Source: Gardnerella leopoldii (GTDB taxonomy: Bacteria > Actinomycetota > Actinomycetes > Actinomycetales > Bifidobacteriaceae). Taken from it: 64,000 nt of DNA. The position numbers and the translations under genes were made by a program. The notes under the pieces are model-generated. The model did no database searches. It saw only the letters and a list, made by a program, of their open reading frames with translations, and was not told the DNA's origin. Positions 17,256-27,694 of the stretch are shown here, one piece after another; the stretch's first letter is position 1; each line of letters starts with the position of its first letter. The stretch lies in assembly GCF_003293675.1 (NCBI RefSeq), contig NZ_CP029984.1, forward strand, positions 744,043 through 808,042. The letters are read 5' to 3'.

Positions 17256-18650
17256 TTATTTGCGCATAAAAATTTTTGGTATTATCGCTATGCTTCTAGA
17301 TACAGCACAAGAAACAGCCATCGGAATAATCATAATCATAGGCACATTCACTAATTGCGCTACCAAAAAAAGCGCAAACCACAATGACTTTCGGCTTGCA
17401 GTTAGCAGACTTGCAGCGCCAAAAATAGCAGCTATTATCAATATTTTTGGCTGACTTGATAGCATGCCACCAACAACTGGAATGTTCATACTTATAAAAC
17501 CTACGATCAGCCCTACGCAAGCTCCAGACGACATACTCGGCTGAAGCACACCACCACTTGCGCCAGCTCGAAGAGTGCAACTTGTTAAAATTATTTTTGC
17601 AACAAATAGTAGAAGCAAAGTTACCAAAGAGTTTTTGTCAATTGCAATACTTGTTGCAATGTTATATGCGTATTGTGCTAAAGCTCTGCCATTGCCCATA
17701 ATTGCTGGATTCCACGATGCAACTAATCCTGTCACTAAGCCCATTAGCGGCAAAAAATATAAGATTTGGTAATTGTGAGCACACTTAGAGCGAGCCCAAT
17801 GAATCATCTTATGGAAAAGAGTGCCAACAATACCGCAAGCAATGCCAACTATAATTGCAAGTAGCAACACAGTCGCGTTGACAATATGGATGTCATCAAG
17901 ACTTGGCAAACAATAGTAAGATTCATCCCCAAGCACAAAAATAGTAGTCAATGATGCAATTTCACTTATAAATAACGCAATAGCAAAAATACTAAATTTT
18001 TGTATAAGCCAATACCATTTCAAACGCTTTAAAGAAGATTTCGATTCGTGAGAAAAACGTGGAATTGCAACCAAACCTAGTGCCATAATCGCACCCGCTA
18101 TTGGAGTGCGATAAACTCCAGCTAAACCAGCACCAGCAGCACTTGCAACCAAAACACGAGCTTGAAATTCACTGACTCGAATAAAGCGGAGTAACTTCTG
18201 AGTAAGCATTGCAGCTAATTCTCGAGGCGCAACTTCCCTACCTAAACTTGCGCCAGAAGCAACTATAAAAATTTGTAAACATACATGGATAATCGTCGTA
18301 TTAAATGGCATCGATTGGCCACTAACAGCATGAGCTATATCGACAATATGATTAGAAGATTTTGTCCATAACCACATCCAAATAATTGCAGCAACAGACA
18401 TCACAATTAATACAACAGCAACGTAGTGCAATATTGGCAATCCAACTGGCGAAGGTTTAAGAGCGGATTCTGAAAATCCGAACATTACGTTTTGCACAGC
18501 ATGTAGTAACAGAGTTAATAATATTGCACCAACCCCAGCCATAACTGCAACAAAAAAGGCAATAAGACTTAATCGTAAACATGTAAAAACGTAGCTCAAA
18601 CACTTACAAAGTTTTTTACTGCCTACTATTTGCAAATTGCGTTTTTCCAT
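17256..18650 (-). CDS. ClC-family chloride channel or H+/Cl- exchanger
   Basis: A 464-residue polytopic protein of the ClC family. The second signature appears as SGASLGREVAPRELAAML (canonical GREGP is GREVA here), then AGAGLAGVYRTPIAGAIMAL and, near the C-terminus, LRAGASGGVLQPSMSSGACVG. The first selectivity motif (GSGIP) is not recognisable in the N-terminal third, where the protein has KPSPVGLPILH. The two deviating motifs suggest altered selectivity or a divergent subfamily. No CBS domains follow. It is monocistronic and convergent with the Asn-rich protein gene. Confidence 0.87.
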   Translation of the reverse strand: MEKRNLQIVGSKKLCKCLSYVFTCLRLSLIAFFVAVMAGVGAILLTLLLHAVQNVMFGFSESALKPSPVGLPILHYVAVVLIVMSVAAIIWMWLWTKSSNHIVDIAHAVSGQSMPFNTTIIHVCLQIFIVASGASLGREVAPRELAAMLTQKLLRFIRVSEFQARVLVASAAGAGLAGVYRTPIAGAIMALGLVAIPRFSHESKSSLKRLKWYWLIQKFSIFAIALFISEIASLTTIFVLGDESYYCLPSLDDIHIVNATVLLLAIIVGIACGIVGTLFHKMIHWARSKCAHNYQILYFLPLMGLVTGLVASWNPAIMGNGRALAQYAYNIATSIAIDKNSLVTLLLLFVAKIILTSCTLRAGASGGVLQPSMSSGACVGLIVGFISMNIPVVGGMLSSQPKILIIAAIFGAASLLTASRKSLWFALFLVAQLVNVPMIMIIPMAVSCAVSRSIAIIPKIFMRK

Positions 18651-18724
18651 TAGCAGCAGCCTTCCTTATGTTATTTGTTTTTAATTTTATTTGTTTTCAT
18701 TTATTTAAAGTATAACAACAACAC

Positions 18725-18753
18725 AAAAACCCAGAGCAAAAGCCCTGGGTTTT
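18725..18753 (-). terminator. Terminator of tig
   Basis: The stem AAAACCCAG(A)GC/GC(C)CTGGGTTTT with an AAAA loop lies about 45 bp past the tig stop; a T run follows on the minus strand. Confidence 0.9.
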
Positions 18754-18796
18754 AGCAAATATGAGAAAGTATAAACTTTCTCTTGTTTGAAAAATA

Positions 18797-20146
18797 CTAC
18801 TTAGAAAGTTCGTCAGCAACTTCTGCAGCAGCAGAAGCAGCCTTCACGCTTTCGTCTTCGTCATCATCCTCAGACAAGAATGCACTCAAGTCAAGAGCTT
18901 CTCCGCCGGAAACGAACTTTACAGCACGCATACCAGCAAGCAAGCCCTTAGAACGAGCAACTTCCTGCACGGCAGAACCAAGCTGACCGTTGTTAACGAT
19001 TGCGTTAATGAACTGGTTTGGATCCATGCCGTACTGCTGAGCAACAGAAACCAAGAAGTTGGTGACGTCAGCCTGGGAAACAGTCACATCCATCTGTTCA
19101 GCCAAAGCGTCAAGAACCATCTGGTCGCGAAGTTCCTTCTCAGCAGCCTGCTGAGCTTCGTCCTTCTGCTTCTTGGTAGCTTTTTCAGGATCAGGGGTCA
19201 TGCCCTTCAAATGCTCTGAAACAGCCTTGTCCAAAACGCCCTTTGGCACAGGAATTTCAACTTCTTCCTGAAGCTTAACAAGGAATGCGTCACGGGCATT
19301 AGTTGCCTGACGACCTTCAGCAGCCTGCTCGCAAGCCTTGCGAATATCTGCCTTCAATTCCTTCAAAGTATCAAACTCGGAAGCTTCCTGAGCAAAATCA
19401 TCATCAAGCTCTGGCAATTCCTGAGTCTTTACGGAATTAACCTTAACTTTAATCTGAGCCTTCTCGCCCTTGTGCTTGCCGGACTCGAGAGTACCTTCAA
19501 AGGTGGTTTCTTCACCGGCGGAAAGGCTATCCAAAGCCTCATCCAAACCGTCAAGCAACACACCGGAACCGATTTCGTAGCTTACGCCCTCTTGTGCATC
19601 AACTACTTCGTCATCGATACGAGCTTCCAAATCAATGTTAGTGTAATCACCCTTAGCTGCAGGACGATCAACACCAACCAAAGTAGCAAAACGCTGACGG
19701 AGGCTTTCTAAGCGCTCCTTGACATCCTTGTCGGAAACCTTTGGCTTCTCAACTTCAATCTCAACGCCCTTGAACTTGTTCAACTTGAAATCTGGACGAC
19801 GCTCAACTGTTGCTACAAACTTAAGACTTGCATCTGCATCAGTCGACGTTGGAACTTCCTGAACGTCAAATTCTGGCTGATCCATTGGGCGGATCTTCTT
19901 TTCTTCCAAAGCCCTGGAATAAAGCTCTGGTACAGCGGAATTTACGGCTTCGCCAGCAACAGCTGCGAAACCGACGCGCTGATCTACAATCTTGCCTGGC
20001 ACATGTCCCTTACGGAAACCTGGCACGTTAATTTGCTTAGCAATCTCCTTACGAGCTTCTTCCAAGAATGGTTTGAAGTCTTCGAGATCTGCGGTAATGG
20101 TGAGCTTAACTTTAGTTGGCTCAAGATTCCTGACGCTGATTTTCAC
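18797..20146 (-). CDS. tig: Trigger factor (ribosome-associated chaperone and peptidyl-prolyl isomerase)
   Basis: A 449-residue protein in three parts. The ribosome-binding N-domain (about 1-110) carries the signature NVPGFRKGHVPGKIV; the FKBP-like PPIase domain (about 155-240) includes GDYTNIDLEARIDDEVVD; the C-terminal substrate-binding arms follow, ending in an acidic SEDDDEDES tail. It binds nascent chains at the ribosome exit tunnel. The start is GTG at 20146 with AGGAG 7 nt upstream. Biased codon use indicates high expression. It has its own terminator. Confidence 0.96.
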   Translation of the reverse strand: MKISVRNLEPTKVKLTITADLEDFKPFLEEARKEIAKQINVPGFRKGHVPGKIVDQRVGFAAVAGEAVNSAVPELYSRALEEKKIRPMDQPEFDVQEVPTSTDADASLKFVATVERRPDFKLNKFKGVEIEVEKPKVSDKDVKERLESLRQRFATLVGVDRPAAKGDYTNIDLEARIDDEVVDAQEGVSYEIGSGVLLDGLDEALDSLSAGEETTFEGTLESGKHKGEKAQIKVKVNSVKTQELPELDDDFAQEASEFDTLKELKADIRKACEQAAEGRQATNARDAFLVKLQEEVEIPVPKGVLDKAVSEHLKGMTPDPEKATKKQKDEAQQAAEKELRDQMVLDALAEQMDVTVSQADVTNFLVSVAQQYGMDPNQFINAIVNNGQLGSAVQEVARSKGLLAGMRAVKFVSGGEALDLSAFLSEDDDEDESVKAASAAAEVADELSK

Positions 20147-20199
20147 GCTTGCGCTCCTGAAATTACGTTTTTTCTAGCTTCTGCCGTATGGCACAACCG

Positions 20200-21630
20200 T
20201 TACATGATAGCGCGAGTTACGGACTCAGCTACCAATCGGGTTTGCCATTCGCGAGCACCATGCTCACTTAAGAATGTTTTAACATCAATATCTTGCGCAT
20301 CATCACGCCAGCAAAGATTACGAATAATCTGTGGTTTGATAATAATTTCTGCAGGAGTATGAGTGTATTCAGAAATTTGATTTAACTCAGCTTTTACTCT
20401 TTGTAAACGCTCATAACGCTTAGGGTGATGTTCTCGCCAATATTTCATAGATCTAGGAGCGCTTTGTGAATCTTGCATATCCTGTAAATACTGCGAATCT
20501 GATGAATCATGGCAATCCTGACAATCGTTAGAACCTTGTGACTCGTCAGTATCTGTTGATTTAAGTACGCTCGTTTTACGAGATTCGCGCGAATTAAGTT
20601 GAATAGCTCCATTCGGTAATACTGGATGCACATCATCCATAGCTGTTTCACCAGATTTAGCGCGCAAAATAGCATTCTCTATAACGTTTTTCCAAATAGA
20701 TGGTTTAATTTTGCGCTGAATTGGAGCGTAACGCTCGAACATTTTGTCTTGCTCACTGCCAGTGTGCATTCGCACTCGCTCATTCAAAGAACGAATAGCA
20801 CGAAACGCGCGCGCATTACTAGGTTTACGCTTACCAGCTTCAATAATCGCAGCATCAGAAAGTAGCAGAGTTGGCGCAATATCATATTCACGCGCTAAAG
20901 CATCTCGCTTTTGCCACAATGCTTTCGCAATAACTAAACCAACACGATCGTGCATAAGCACACTTATATGCGATATTTTAAGCCATGGACGCGGATGCGG
21001 AGCTTTCTTTTGTGCACCCTTATTAAGTAAGTGTTTAAATTCTTCTTCCGCCCAGGAAAGCTTACCTTGCTTTTTTAGCTCACCGCGCATTACTTCTTCT
21101 AGCTCAATAAGTAATTCAACGTCTAAAGCCGCGTAATTTCGCCAATCTCTAGGAAGTGGACGATAAGACCAGTCCGCTGCGGAATGTTCTTTTGCGAGGG
21201 TCAAACCCAAATAATATTCAGTTACAGAGCTTAAACCAAAGCGCTTTCTACCAAGTAATTTAGCCGCAATCTCGGTATCGAATAAAGCACGAGGACGCAA
21301 ACCAATATCGAAAAATCCTGGCAAATCTTGCATCGAATCGTGGATAATCCAAGGCGCATCTCCTACTGCCTTGTTAAATTCGTTCCAATCGGCTCCAAGT
21401 TTTGTAAGTTCTATTGGATCCAGTAACCCGATTCCTGCACCTTTGCGTTTAAACTGAATCAGCCAATCTTCATGACCATATCTAAAACCGGAAGCTCGCT
21501 CAGCATCTGCAGCTAAAGAACCGGAACCTGATGCCAACAAGCTGCAATAATCTTTATATGCTTCAAGCGTATCAATGACTTCTGGAACTCCTTCTCTAGG
21601 CTCTTTTAAAAGCTTTGGTTCCTCGTTCAA
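20200..21630 (-). CDS. rnd: RNase D-like 3'-5' exoribonuclease with HRDC domain
   Basis: A 476-residue protein of the DEDDy exonuclease family. Exo I is LAADAERASGFRYG (about 38), Exo II lies in IIHDSMQDLPGF (about 95) and Exo III in YAALDVELLIEL (about 168). An HRDC-like region follows (about 205-300), with ALAREYDIAPTLLLSD. Residues about 345-405 are low-complexity and Asp/Ser/Gln-rich. It probably trims structured RNA 3' ends. The start is TTG at 21630 with GGGAGG upstream. It ends 53 bp before tig on the same strand. Confidence 0.88.
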   Translation of the reverse strand: MNEEPKLLKEPREGVPEVIDTLEAYKDYCSLLASGSGSLAADAERASGFRYGHEDWLIQFKRKGAGIGLLDPIELTKLGADWNEFNKAVGDAPWIIHDSMQDLPGFFDIGLRPRALFDTEIAAKLLGRKRFGLSSVTEYYLGLTLAKEHSAADWSYRPLPRDWRNYAALDVELLIELEEVMRGELKKQGKLSWAEEEFKHLLNKGAQKKAPHPRPWLKISHISVLMHDRVGLVIAKALWQKRDALAREYDIAPTLLLSDAAIIEAGKRKPSNARAFRAIRSLNERVRMHTGSEQDKMFERYAPIQRKIKPSIWKNVIENAILRAKSGETAMDDVHPVLPNGAIQLNSRESRKTSVLKSTDTDESQGSNDCQDCHDSSDSQYLQDMQDSQSAPRSMKYWREHHPKRYERLQRVKAELNQISEYTHTPAEIIIKPQIIRNLCWRDDAQDIDVKTFLSEHGAREWQTRLVAESVTRAIM

Positions 21631-21722
21631 GTACGCCTCCCGATTTGCATGCTTTAGCCAAATTCTTACGTTTTTTGCAACTTATTCTGTACTTTTTGCA
21701 AAATGTTGCGCAAGATATATTT

Positions 21723-21760
21723 AAGCCGTGTTATAGATTATGCATCTTTTAACACGGCTT
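21723..21760 (-). terminator. Probable terminator hairpin of the small membrane protein gene
   Basis: An 11-bp perfect stem AAGCCGTGTTA/TAACACGGCTT with a 16-nt loop lies 53 bp past the stop of the gene at 21814. The T tract on the minus strand is weak (TTAAATAT). Confidence 0.55.
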
Positions 21761-21813
21761 CAACTTTCGCACACAACTACGACTATTCAAAAAATAAATA
21801 ATCAATTAAATAA

Positions 21814-22185
21814 TCAATCTGTTTTATTGTTTGCTATTTCGTCATTTATGCGTTTAACAAGCTTAGTTTTAAGGAATCTAGTAAGAGTAAATGCGACTGC
21901 CGAAACTAAAACTGTTGGGATAACGTAGACAGTATGTAAACCTAAATCTCTTATTGGGAAAGTGGCAAGTTCTGTAGCAATGGTTATAGCAATAGATATT
22001 ATTGGCACTTCAATAAGAAGTTTCTTATCGAAAGCCGCAACGATATTTATCGGCAACAAAATTATCGGCAAAACAATTAAAATAATAAGCGCTGTGCCAA
22101 AGCCAAACTGATCGTTACACCGTGCAAAAATAGCTAACGCTAATGCAAAAGCTAATGCAATCCAACAACCTATTCTGCGCTTCAT
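21814..22185 (-). CDS. Small membrane protein of unknown function
   Basis: A 123-residue protein with about four hydrophobic segments (roughly residues 7-20, 28-50, 57-78 and 84-108) and a basic C-terminus. The start is set at the ATG at 22185 by AGAAAGGA six bases upstream; a longer in-frame reading to 22254 has no such site. I do not recognise a family. It lies between rnd and pflA on the same strand, about 100 bp from pflA. Confidence 0.65.
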   Translation of the reverse strand: MKRRIGCWIALAFALALAIFARCNDQFGFGTALIILIVLPIILLPINIVAAFDKKLLIEVPIISIAITIATELATFPIRDLGLHTVYVIPTVLVSAVAFTLTRFLKTKLVKRINDEIANNKTD

Positions 22186-22290
22186 TGCGTATCCTTTCTC
22201 TAAAAAGGGTGTTTGTGTAATTATACAAAATCCTTTAAAAAAAAAACAATACAATACGCAAAAATTGCCTAAAACGCATCGAGGTTCAGT

Positions 22291-23172
22291 CTAGTACACA
22301 ACAAAACCGTGGTCTTTGAACTGGTTTACAACTCGCTCTTTAAGTGCTCTAGAAGGTCCTTTTTGATTCTCAAGAGGGTACGGAATTCGAAGCTCATGCC
22401 ACTTTGGACGACCTAGTTGATGGAAGCCAAGCACGTCAATATGCTCAACAGCATCACCAAACGAATCGCAAATCTCAGCAACTTTTTCAACATTTTCTTC
22501 GCTGTCTGTCAAACCTGGAACGAGCACAAAACGCACCCAAATCTTCTTACCAGCCTTCGCCAATCGCTGACCAAAGTCAATAGTTGGCTGAAGTAAGCCG
22601 CCAGTTACTTTTTTATACGTTTCTTCAGTTCCGGATTTAACGTCAAGAAGGCAAAGATCAATGTCTTCAATCATTTCATCCGTATAATTGCGATTCAAAA
22701 ATCCGGAAGTGTCCAAGCAAGTATGAACGCCCATCTCTTTTGCAGCACGAAAAACTCTAGATACAAAAGCCGGCTGCATCATGGATTCGCCGCCAGAAAA
22801 AGTGATCCCACCGCCTGTTGCTTTAAAAAGACTTTGATAACGGTCAACTTTTTTAATCATCGCATCTAAATAGACTGGCTTTCCGTCGCGCATTTTCCAA
22901 GTATCAGGATTCTGGCAATACTGGCAGCGCAGCGGGCAGCCACTCATAAACACTGTCATACGAGTACCAGGACCATCAACAGAAGTGTTAATATCCCACG
23001 AATGCACAAATCCAATATCGCCAGTTTTAAGAGCTACAAGGCGATCTTTTCTGTCTAATCCAATTGGAGATTCAAAGCCGGAAAGTCCACCCATTAAAGT
23101 TTGGCGAGCATACTCTTTTGACTCCTTCAACATATGCTGAGTTGTGGTACGAAACGCTGTGTTTTCAGCCAT
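22291..23172 (-). CDS. pflA: Pyruvate formate-lyase activating enzyme (radical SAM)
   Basis: A 293-residue radical SAM protein. The [4Fe-4S] motif is FMSGCPLRCQYCQNPDTW (C-x3-C-x2-C, about residue 66), followed by GGGITFSGGESMMQP and TCLDTSGF. It uses SAM to install the glycyl radical on PFL under anaerobic conditions. The N-terminal 40 residues exceed the E. coli form. It lies about 110 bp downstream of pflB behind a hairpin that could reduce its expression relative to pflB. Confidence 0.95.
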   Translation of the reverse strand: MAENTAFRTTTQHMLKESKEYARQTLMGGLSGFESPIGLDRKDRLVALKTGDIGFVHSWDINTSVDGPGTRMTVFMSGCPLRCQYCQNPDTWKMRDGKPVYLDAMIKKVDRYQSLFKATGGGITFSGGESMMQPAFVSRVFRAAKEMGVHTCLDTSGFLNRNYTDEMIEDIDLCLLDVKSGTEETYKKVTGGLLQPTIDFGQRLAKAGKKIWVRFVLVPGLTDSEENVEKVAEICDSFGDAVEHIDVLGFHQLGRPKWHELRIPYPLENQKGPSRALKERVVNQFKDHGFVVY

Positions 23173-23231
23173 CTAACTGCCCTCCAAACTATTTATAAAT
23201 AAATAATAAATAATATACGCAATTAACAAAA

Positions 23232-23261
23232 GCCGGGAGCGAAACTAGCCTCGCTCCCGGC
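23232..23261 (-). terminator. Hairpin between pflB and pflA
   Basis: A perfect 11-bp GC-rich stem GCCGGGAGCGA/TCGCTCCCGGC with an 8-nt loop is followed on the minus strand by TTTTGTTAATT. It should terminate most pflB transcripts and let part read through to pflA. Confidence 0.85.
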
Positions 23262-23282
23262 GGTGTTTACTAATCAACCAAA

Positions 23283-25658
23283 TCAGTCAGTAACTGAACC
23301 CTGGTGGAATGTACGAGAAATAACGTCGAGCTGCTGCTCCTTAGTGAGCTTCACGAAGTTCACTGCATAGCCGGAAACTCGAACCGTCAAATGCGGATAC
23401 TTTTCTGGGTGCTCAACAGCATCTTCAAGCTGTTCCTTACGCAACACGTTGATGTTCGCGTGGTACAAACCGTGACCGTTGCCAGCATCCAAAATGCCAA
23501 CCAAGTTGCTGATGCGCTCGTCTTCGTCACGACCTAAACCATCAGGAGTAATGGTGTTCGTAAGCGAAATGCCGTCAAGAGCATCGTCGTAATCAATCTT
23601 TCCAACGGAGAACATCGAAGGAAGCATGCCGTGCGAATCCATGCCGTTTTCTGGGTTTGCGCCTGGAGCGTACGGAGTACCCTTCTTGTGACCGGATGGG
23701 AAGGAACCAGTGTTCTTGCCATACTCAACGTTAGAAGTGATAGTCAAAATGGACTGAGTTGGTACAGCATTACGGTACACAGGCAAACGCTTTACCTGAC
23801 CCATAACAGTGCTCACAACCCACTTAGCTAAGTCGTCTGCACGATCGTCGTCGTTACCGTAAATTGGGAACTCGCCAACAGTCTTGTAGCCAACGATTAA
23901 GTCGTCGTCGCCACCCTCAATGTACTCGTACTCGTGGCCTTCAGTTGTCTTAGCATCCTTGTTGTAGATTGGGTAAACCTTTGCATACTTCAAAGCAGCC
24001 AAGGAATCTGCAGCAATAGACAAACCGGACATGCCGCAACCAAGCGTACGATAAACTTCCTTATCATGCAAAGCCATTTCGATGGACTCGTAAGCGTACT
24101 TATCGTGCATGTAGTGGATGATATTCAAAGCCTCAATATAGGTTTCGGAAAGCCATTCCAAAGCCTTCTCGTAGTTAGCCTTAACTTTCTCGTAGTCGAG
24201 AGTACCGTCAGCTTCTGGCTTGATTGGGTCAATAACACCCTTATCAATAACCTGCATACCGGTCATTTCATCGCGACCGCCGTTGATTGCGTAAAGCAAA
24301 GCTTTTGCAGAGTTCACGCGAGCAGCGAAGAACTGCATTTGCTTACCGACGCGCATTGGAGAAACGCAGCAAGCAATAGCAGCGTCATCACCCCAGTGCT
24401 CACGAATGTCTTTATCGGACTCGTACTGGATTGCAGAAGTGTCGATAGAAATTCGTGCGCAGAAACGCTTATAAGCTTCTGGAAGCTTTGGATCCCAGAA
24501 AATAGTGATATTTGGCTCAGGACCAGGTCCCAAATGCTCAAGAGTCAAAGTGTTGAGCAAACGGAACGAAGTCTTGGTTACGAAAGTGCGACCGTCCTCG
24601 CTGAAGCCTGCATCGGACCAAGTTGCCCAGTAAGGATCACCAGAGAAGATTGCGTCGTAATCCTTAGTACGCAAGAAGCGCACAATACGAAGCTTCATAA
24701 CAAGAGCATCAATAATTTCCTGAGCGTCGGTTTCGTTAATTAAACCTGCCTTCAAATCGCGCTCAAAGTAGCAATCAAAGAATGCAGAAACGCGACCGAA
24801 GCTCATTGCAGCGCCATCCTGGCTCTTAACAGAAGCAAGATAGCCCATGTAAGTCCACTGAACAGCTTCCTTAGCGGTCTTAGCTGGACGAGTCAAATCC
24901 AAACCGTACTCGTTACCCAAGTTAATAAGCTGCTTCAAAGCCTTAATCTGCTCGTCATGCTCTTCGCGGAAGCGAATCCAATGCTCAATTTCAGTCTCGG
25001 TAAAATCGTTACGGTATGGAATCGAATCCTTGTCGCGCTTCTTGAACTCAATAAGCATGTTCACGCCGTAAAGAGCCACACGACGATAATCGCCAATAAT
25101 ACGACCGCGGCCGTAAGCATCTGGCAAACCGGTCAAAATCTTGTTGTGGCGAGCAATCTTAATATTCTTGGTGTAAACGCCAAATACACCATCGTTATGA
25201 GTCTTGCGGTAGACGGTGAAGATCTTCTTGATTTGAGGATCTACTTCCTTGCCAGCTTCTTTAATAGCCTGCTCAACCATGCGCCAACCGCCATTTGGCA
25301 TCATAGCGCGCTTGCAAGGCTCATCAGTTTGCAAACCGACGATTACGTTATCTACTTCTGGGCTTTCAATGTAGCCTGCTGGCATTGCATCAATGCCTGC
25401 TGGGATATGAGTTTCAACATCATAAACACGACGTTCACGTTCAACAGCCAAGTAGTTGTCGTCGAGATACTTCCACATGTGCTTCGTTTTTTCAGTGGCA
25501 TTTGCCAAGAAGCTTTCGTCACCTTCATATGGCGTATAGTTCTTTAATATAAAGTCGCGTACGTCAATGTCTTTCTTCCAATTGCCGTCAGTAAAACCAT
25601 TCCACGCTTCGGTACGAAGATCCTCTTCACTGAGAACTGGTGCATCAACTGATGTCAT
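23283..25658 (-). CDS. pflB: Formate acetyltransferase (pyruvate formate-lyase)
   Basis: A 791-residue glycyl radical enzyme that converts pyruvate and CoA to acetyl-CoA and formate. The active-site cysteine pair is in [14 protein letters not shown], and the glycyl radical loop RVSGYAVNF lies about 30 residues from the C-terminus. The start at 25658 ([13 protein letters not shown]) has AAAGGAG upstream; a reading 12 residues longer has none. Codon use is strongly optimised. In bifidobacteria this enzyme gives extra ATP via acetate plus ethanol and formate. It is followed by pflA. Confidence 0.97.
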   Translation of the reverse strand: MTSVDAPVLSEEDLRTEAWNGFTDGNWKKDIDVRDFILKNYTPYEGDESFLANATEKTKHMWKYLDDNYLAVERERRVYDVETHIPAGIDAMPAGYIESPEVDNVIVGLQTDEPCKRAMMPNGGWRMVEQAIKEAGKEVDPQIKKIFTVYRKTHNDGVFGVYTKNIKIARHNKILTGLPDAYGRGRIIGDYRRVALYGVNMLIEFKKRDKDSIPYRNDFTETEIEHWIRFREEHDEQIKALKQLINLGNEYGLDLTRPAKTAKEAVQWTYMGYLASVKSQDGAAMSFGRVSAFFDCYFERDLKAGLINETDAQEIIDALVMKLRIVRFLRTKDYDAIFSGDPYWATWSDAGFSEDGRTFVTKTSFRLLNTLTLEHLGPGPEPNITIFWDPKLPEAYKRFCARISIDTSAIQYESDKDIREHWGDDAAIACCVSPMRVGKQMQFFAARVNSAKALLYAINGGRDEMTGMQVIDKGVIDPIKPEADGTLDYEKVKANYEKALEWLSETYIEALNIIHYMHDKYAYESIEMALHDKEVYRTLGCGMSGLSIAADSLAALKYAKVYPIYNKDAKTTEGHEYEYIEGGDDDLIVGYKTVGEFPIYGNDDDRADDLAKWVVSTVMGQVKRLPVYRNAVPTQSILTITSNVEYGKNTGSFPSGHKKGTPYAPGANPENGMDSHGMLPSMFSVGKIDYDDALDGISLTNTITPDGLGRDEDERISNLVGILDAGNGHGLYHANINVLRKEQLEDAVEHPEKYPHLTVRVSGYAVNFVKLTKEQQLDVISRTFHQGSVTD

Positions 25659-25775
25659 GTTTAGACTCCTTTTGTACCCGCAACGCATCTTCACGCTGCC
25701 CTAATAACAATGTTAAAGCATGGGTAAACGCATACACGAGTAGTTTTGCAAAAAATCTAGTGAAATACATCACAT

Positions 25776-27473
25776 TTATTCACGAAAAGCTGTGGTAACA
25801 GGCATTCTGCGATCCCTGCCAAAAGCAATAGCACTTACTTTTGGTCCAAGTGGATACTGCCTGCGCTTCCATTCTGCGCGATCAACTAAACGCATAACCG
25901 TGTCAACAGTATGCTCGTCAAAACCATCTTCAAGCAAATCCGCTCTACCATGAGCAAGCTCAATATGAGCCTCTAAAACGCGATCAAGCAAATCGTACTC
26001 AGGTAAAGAATCAGAATCCTTTTGCCCTGGACGCAACTCTGCACTCGGAGGCTTAATAATAGAATTAACAGGAATAAGCACGCCATCTTGCGGAGCTTTC
26101 GCTTTCTGAGAATCCTCATATCCAACAATTGGCAGCATACCAATACCTACTCCAGCATTCGCAGCGCGATTCCTCCAACGAGAAAGTGCCCAAACGCGCG
26201 TCTTAAGCAAATCCTTAATAGGAGCATACCCTCCTACCGCATCGCCATAGATAGTAGAATATCCGCAAGCAAGCTCCGATTTATTACCAGTTGCGAGCGC
26301 CAAAACACCGCGCGAATTTGAATATGCCATTACGATTACGCCACGAACGCGAGCTTGCAAGTTTTCCGCAGCAACTCCTTCTAAGGAAAGTTGTGATTGG
26401 AAAGCTTTAAAAAGCGGTTCAATTGGTTGCACATCGTAGTGAGCGCCAATTCGCTCTGCTAAATCGCGCGCATCGTCTTTAGAACCGTCCGAAGAGTACA
26501 TGCTTGGCATAGAAATGCCATACACATTTGCTCCACCGCAAGCATCGGCAGCCATAGTAGCTACTAAGGCAGAATCAATTCCTCCAGAAAGTCCTAAGCA
26601 CACGCCCTTAAAACCATTCTTACGCATGTAATCTCTAAGACCTACAACACACGCACAATACACTTCTTCATCTGCGTCAAGTTTTGGAGCAATGCTTGAA
26701 ACTTTCTGCTTTTTCAGCGAGTTATCAAAATCAACAAACGACAAATCTTCAGCAAACATTGCCGAGCGTTCAAGCAAAGTTCCGTCAGAATCAACAACAA
26801 AACTTCCACCGTCAAAAACCAAATCATCTTGACCACCGACCTGGTTCACATACACAACCGGCGCATTGACTTCAACAGCGCGCTTTTGAGCCAAACTCAA
26901 GCGCACATGAGTTTTACCTTCCTCATATGGAGAACCGTTCATAGTTACTAGCGCATCGATACCAAGTTTTGCCAAACGCGCAACAGGACCGCCGTCTTGC
27001 CAAATATCTTCGCAAATAGCAAAACCTAGACGTATTCCATCTACTTCCAGCAGCTCACACTTATTGCCAGAAGAGAAAATACGAAACTCGTCAAAAACAC
27101 CATAATTTGGCAAGAAATGCTTGTCGTATTGCAACACAGATTTGCCTTCATGCAATACGAGAAGCCTGTTTCGAGGCTTTCCAGCAGACTCGTCAAAGCC
27201 AACAGTTCCAACTACTACGTAAAGCTCCCCCAAGCCTTCTTCTGAAAGTTTTGATGCAAGCAAGTCTGCAGCTTTTTGTGCAGCTGTGCGGAACGTGGCA
27301 CGCAAGGCGAGGTCTTCAATAGGATACCCAGTCAAAGTCATCTCAGGAAATACAACCATGCGAGCACCCGACTGCTTTGCGCGCGCAGCATACTTCAAAA
27401 CTTTTTCAACGTTGCTATCAATATTCCCAACGCAGGTATCTATCTGCGCTAACGCCAATCGCAAAAAACTCAT
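25776..27473 (-). CDS. nadE: Glutamine-dependent NAD+ synthetase
   Basis: A 565-residue two-domain enzyme. The N-terminal nitrilase/glutaminase domain (about 1-260) has the Glu-Lys-Cys triad in VFPEMTLTGYP, YDKHFLPNYGVFDE and FAICEDIWQDGG. The C-terminal amidoligase domain (about 280-565) has the PP-loop LGLSGGIDSALVATM and ATGNKSELACGYSTIYGD. It amidates nicotinate adenine dinucleotide with ATP and glutamine-derived ammonia. It lies 117 bp upstream of pflB on the same strand and divergent from metQ. Confidence 0.96.
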   Translation of the reverse strand: MSFLRLALAQIDTCVGNIDSNVEKVLKYAARAKQSGARMVVFPEMTLTGYPIEDLALRATFRTAAQKAADLLASKLSEEGLGELYVVVGTVGFDESAGKPRNRLLVLHEGKSVLQYDKHFLPNYGVFDEFRIFSSGNKCELLEVDGIRLGFAICEDIWQDGGPVARLAKLGIDALVTMNGSPYEEGKTHVRLSLAQKRAVEVNAPVVYVNQVGGQDDLVFDGGSFVVDSDGTLLERSAMFAEDLSFVDFDNSLKKQKVSSIAPKLDADEEVYCACVVGLRDYMRKNGFKGVCLGLSGGIDSALVATMAADACGGANVYGISMPSMYSSDGSKDDARDLAERIGAHYDVQPIEPLFKAFQSQLSLEGVAAENLQARVRGVIVMAYSNSRGVLALATGNKSELACGYSTIYGDAVGGYAPIKDLLKTRVWALSRWRNRAANAGVGIGMLPIVGYEDSQKAKAPQDGVLIPVNSIIKPPSAELRPGQKDSDSLPEYDLLDRVLEAHIELAHGRADLLEDGFDEHTVDTVMRLVDRAEWKRRQYPLGPKVSAIAFGRDRRMPVTTAFRE

Positions 27474-27694
27474 ACATTACAGTCTAGTAGATAGCTTCAT
27501 TGCAAGTAAGCGACGTGTTGAAAAACTTATTTTTTCTCTTTCCACACTGCAAGTATGCGAATTATTAACACGTCATAAATAATACTAATAAGCAAAGTAT
27601 AGAATTATTGATTTTTCTCGCCTATATTGATAATTCGTTACTCGCGAAGGGGATTTAACTTTAAACGAATTTCACCGAACAAGGAGCAGGAAAT

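Noticed and set aside
23934..25547. Long plus-strand frames across pflB
   Set aside because: Antisense shadows of a codon-optimised gene whose active-site and glycyl-radical motifs are intact.
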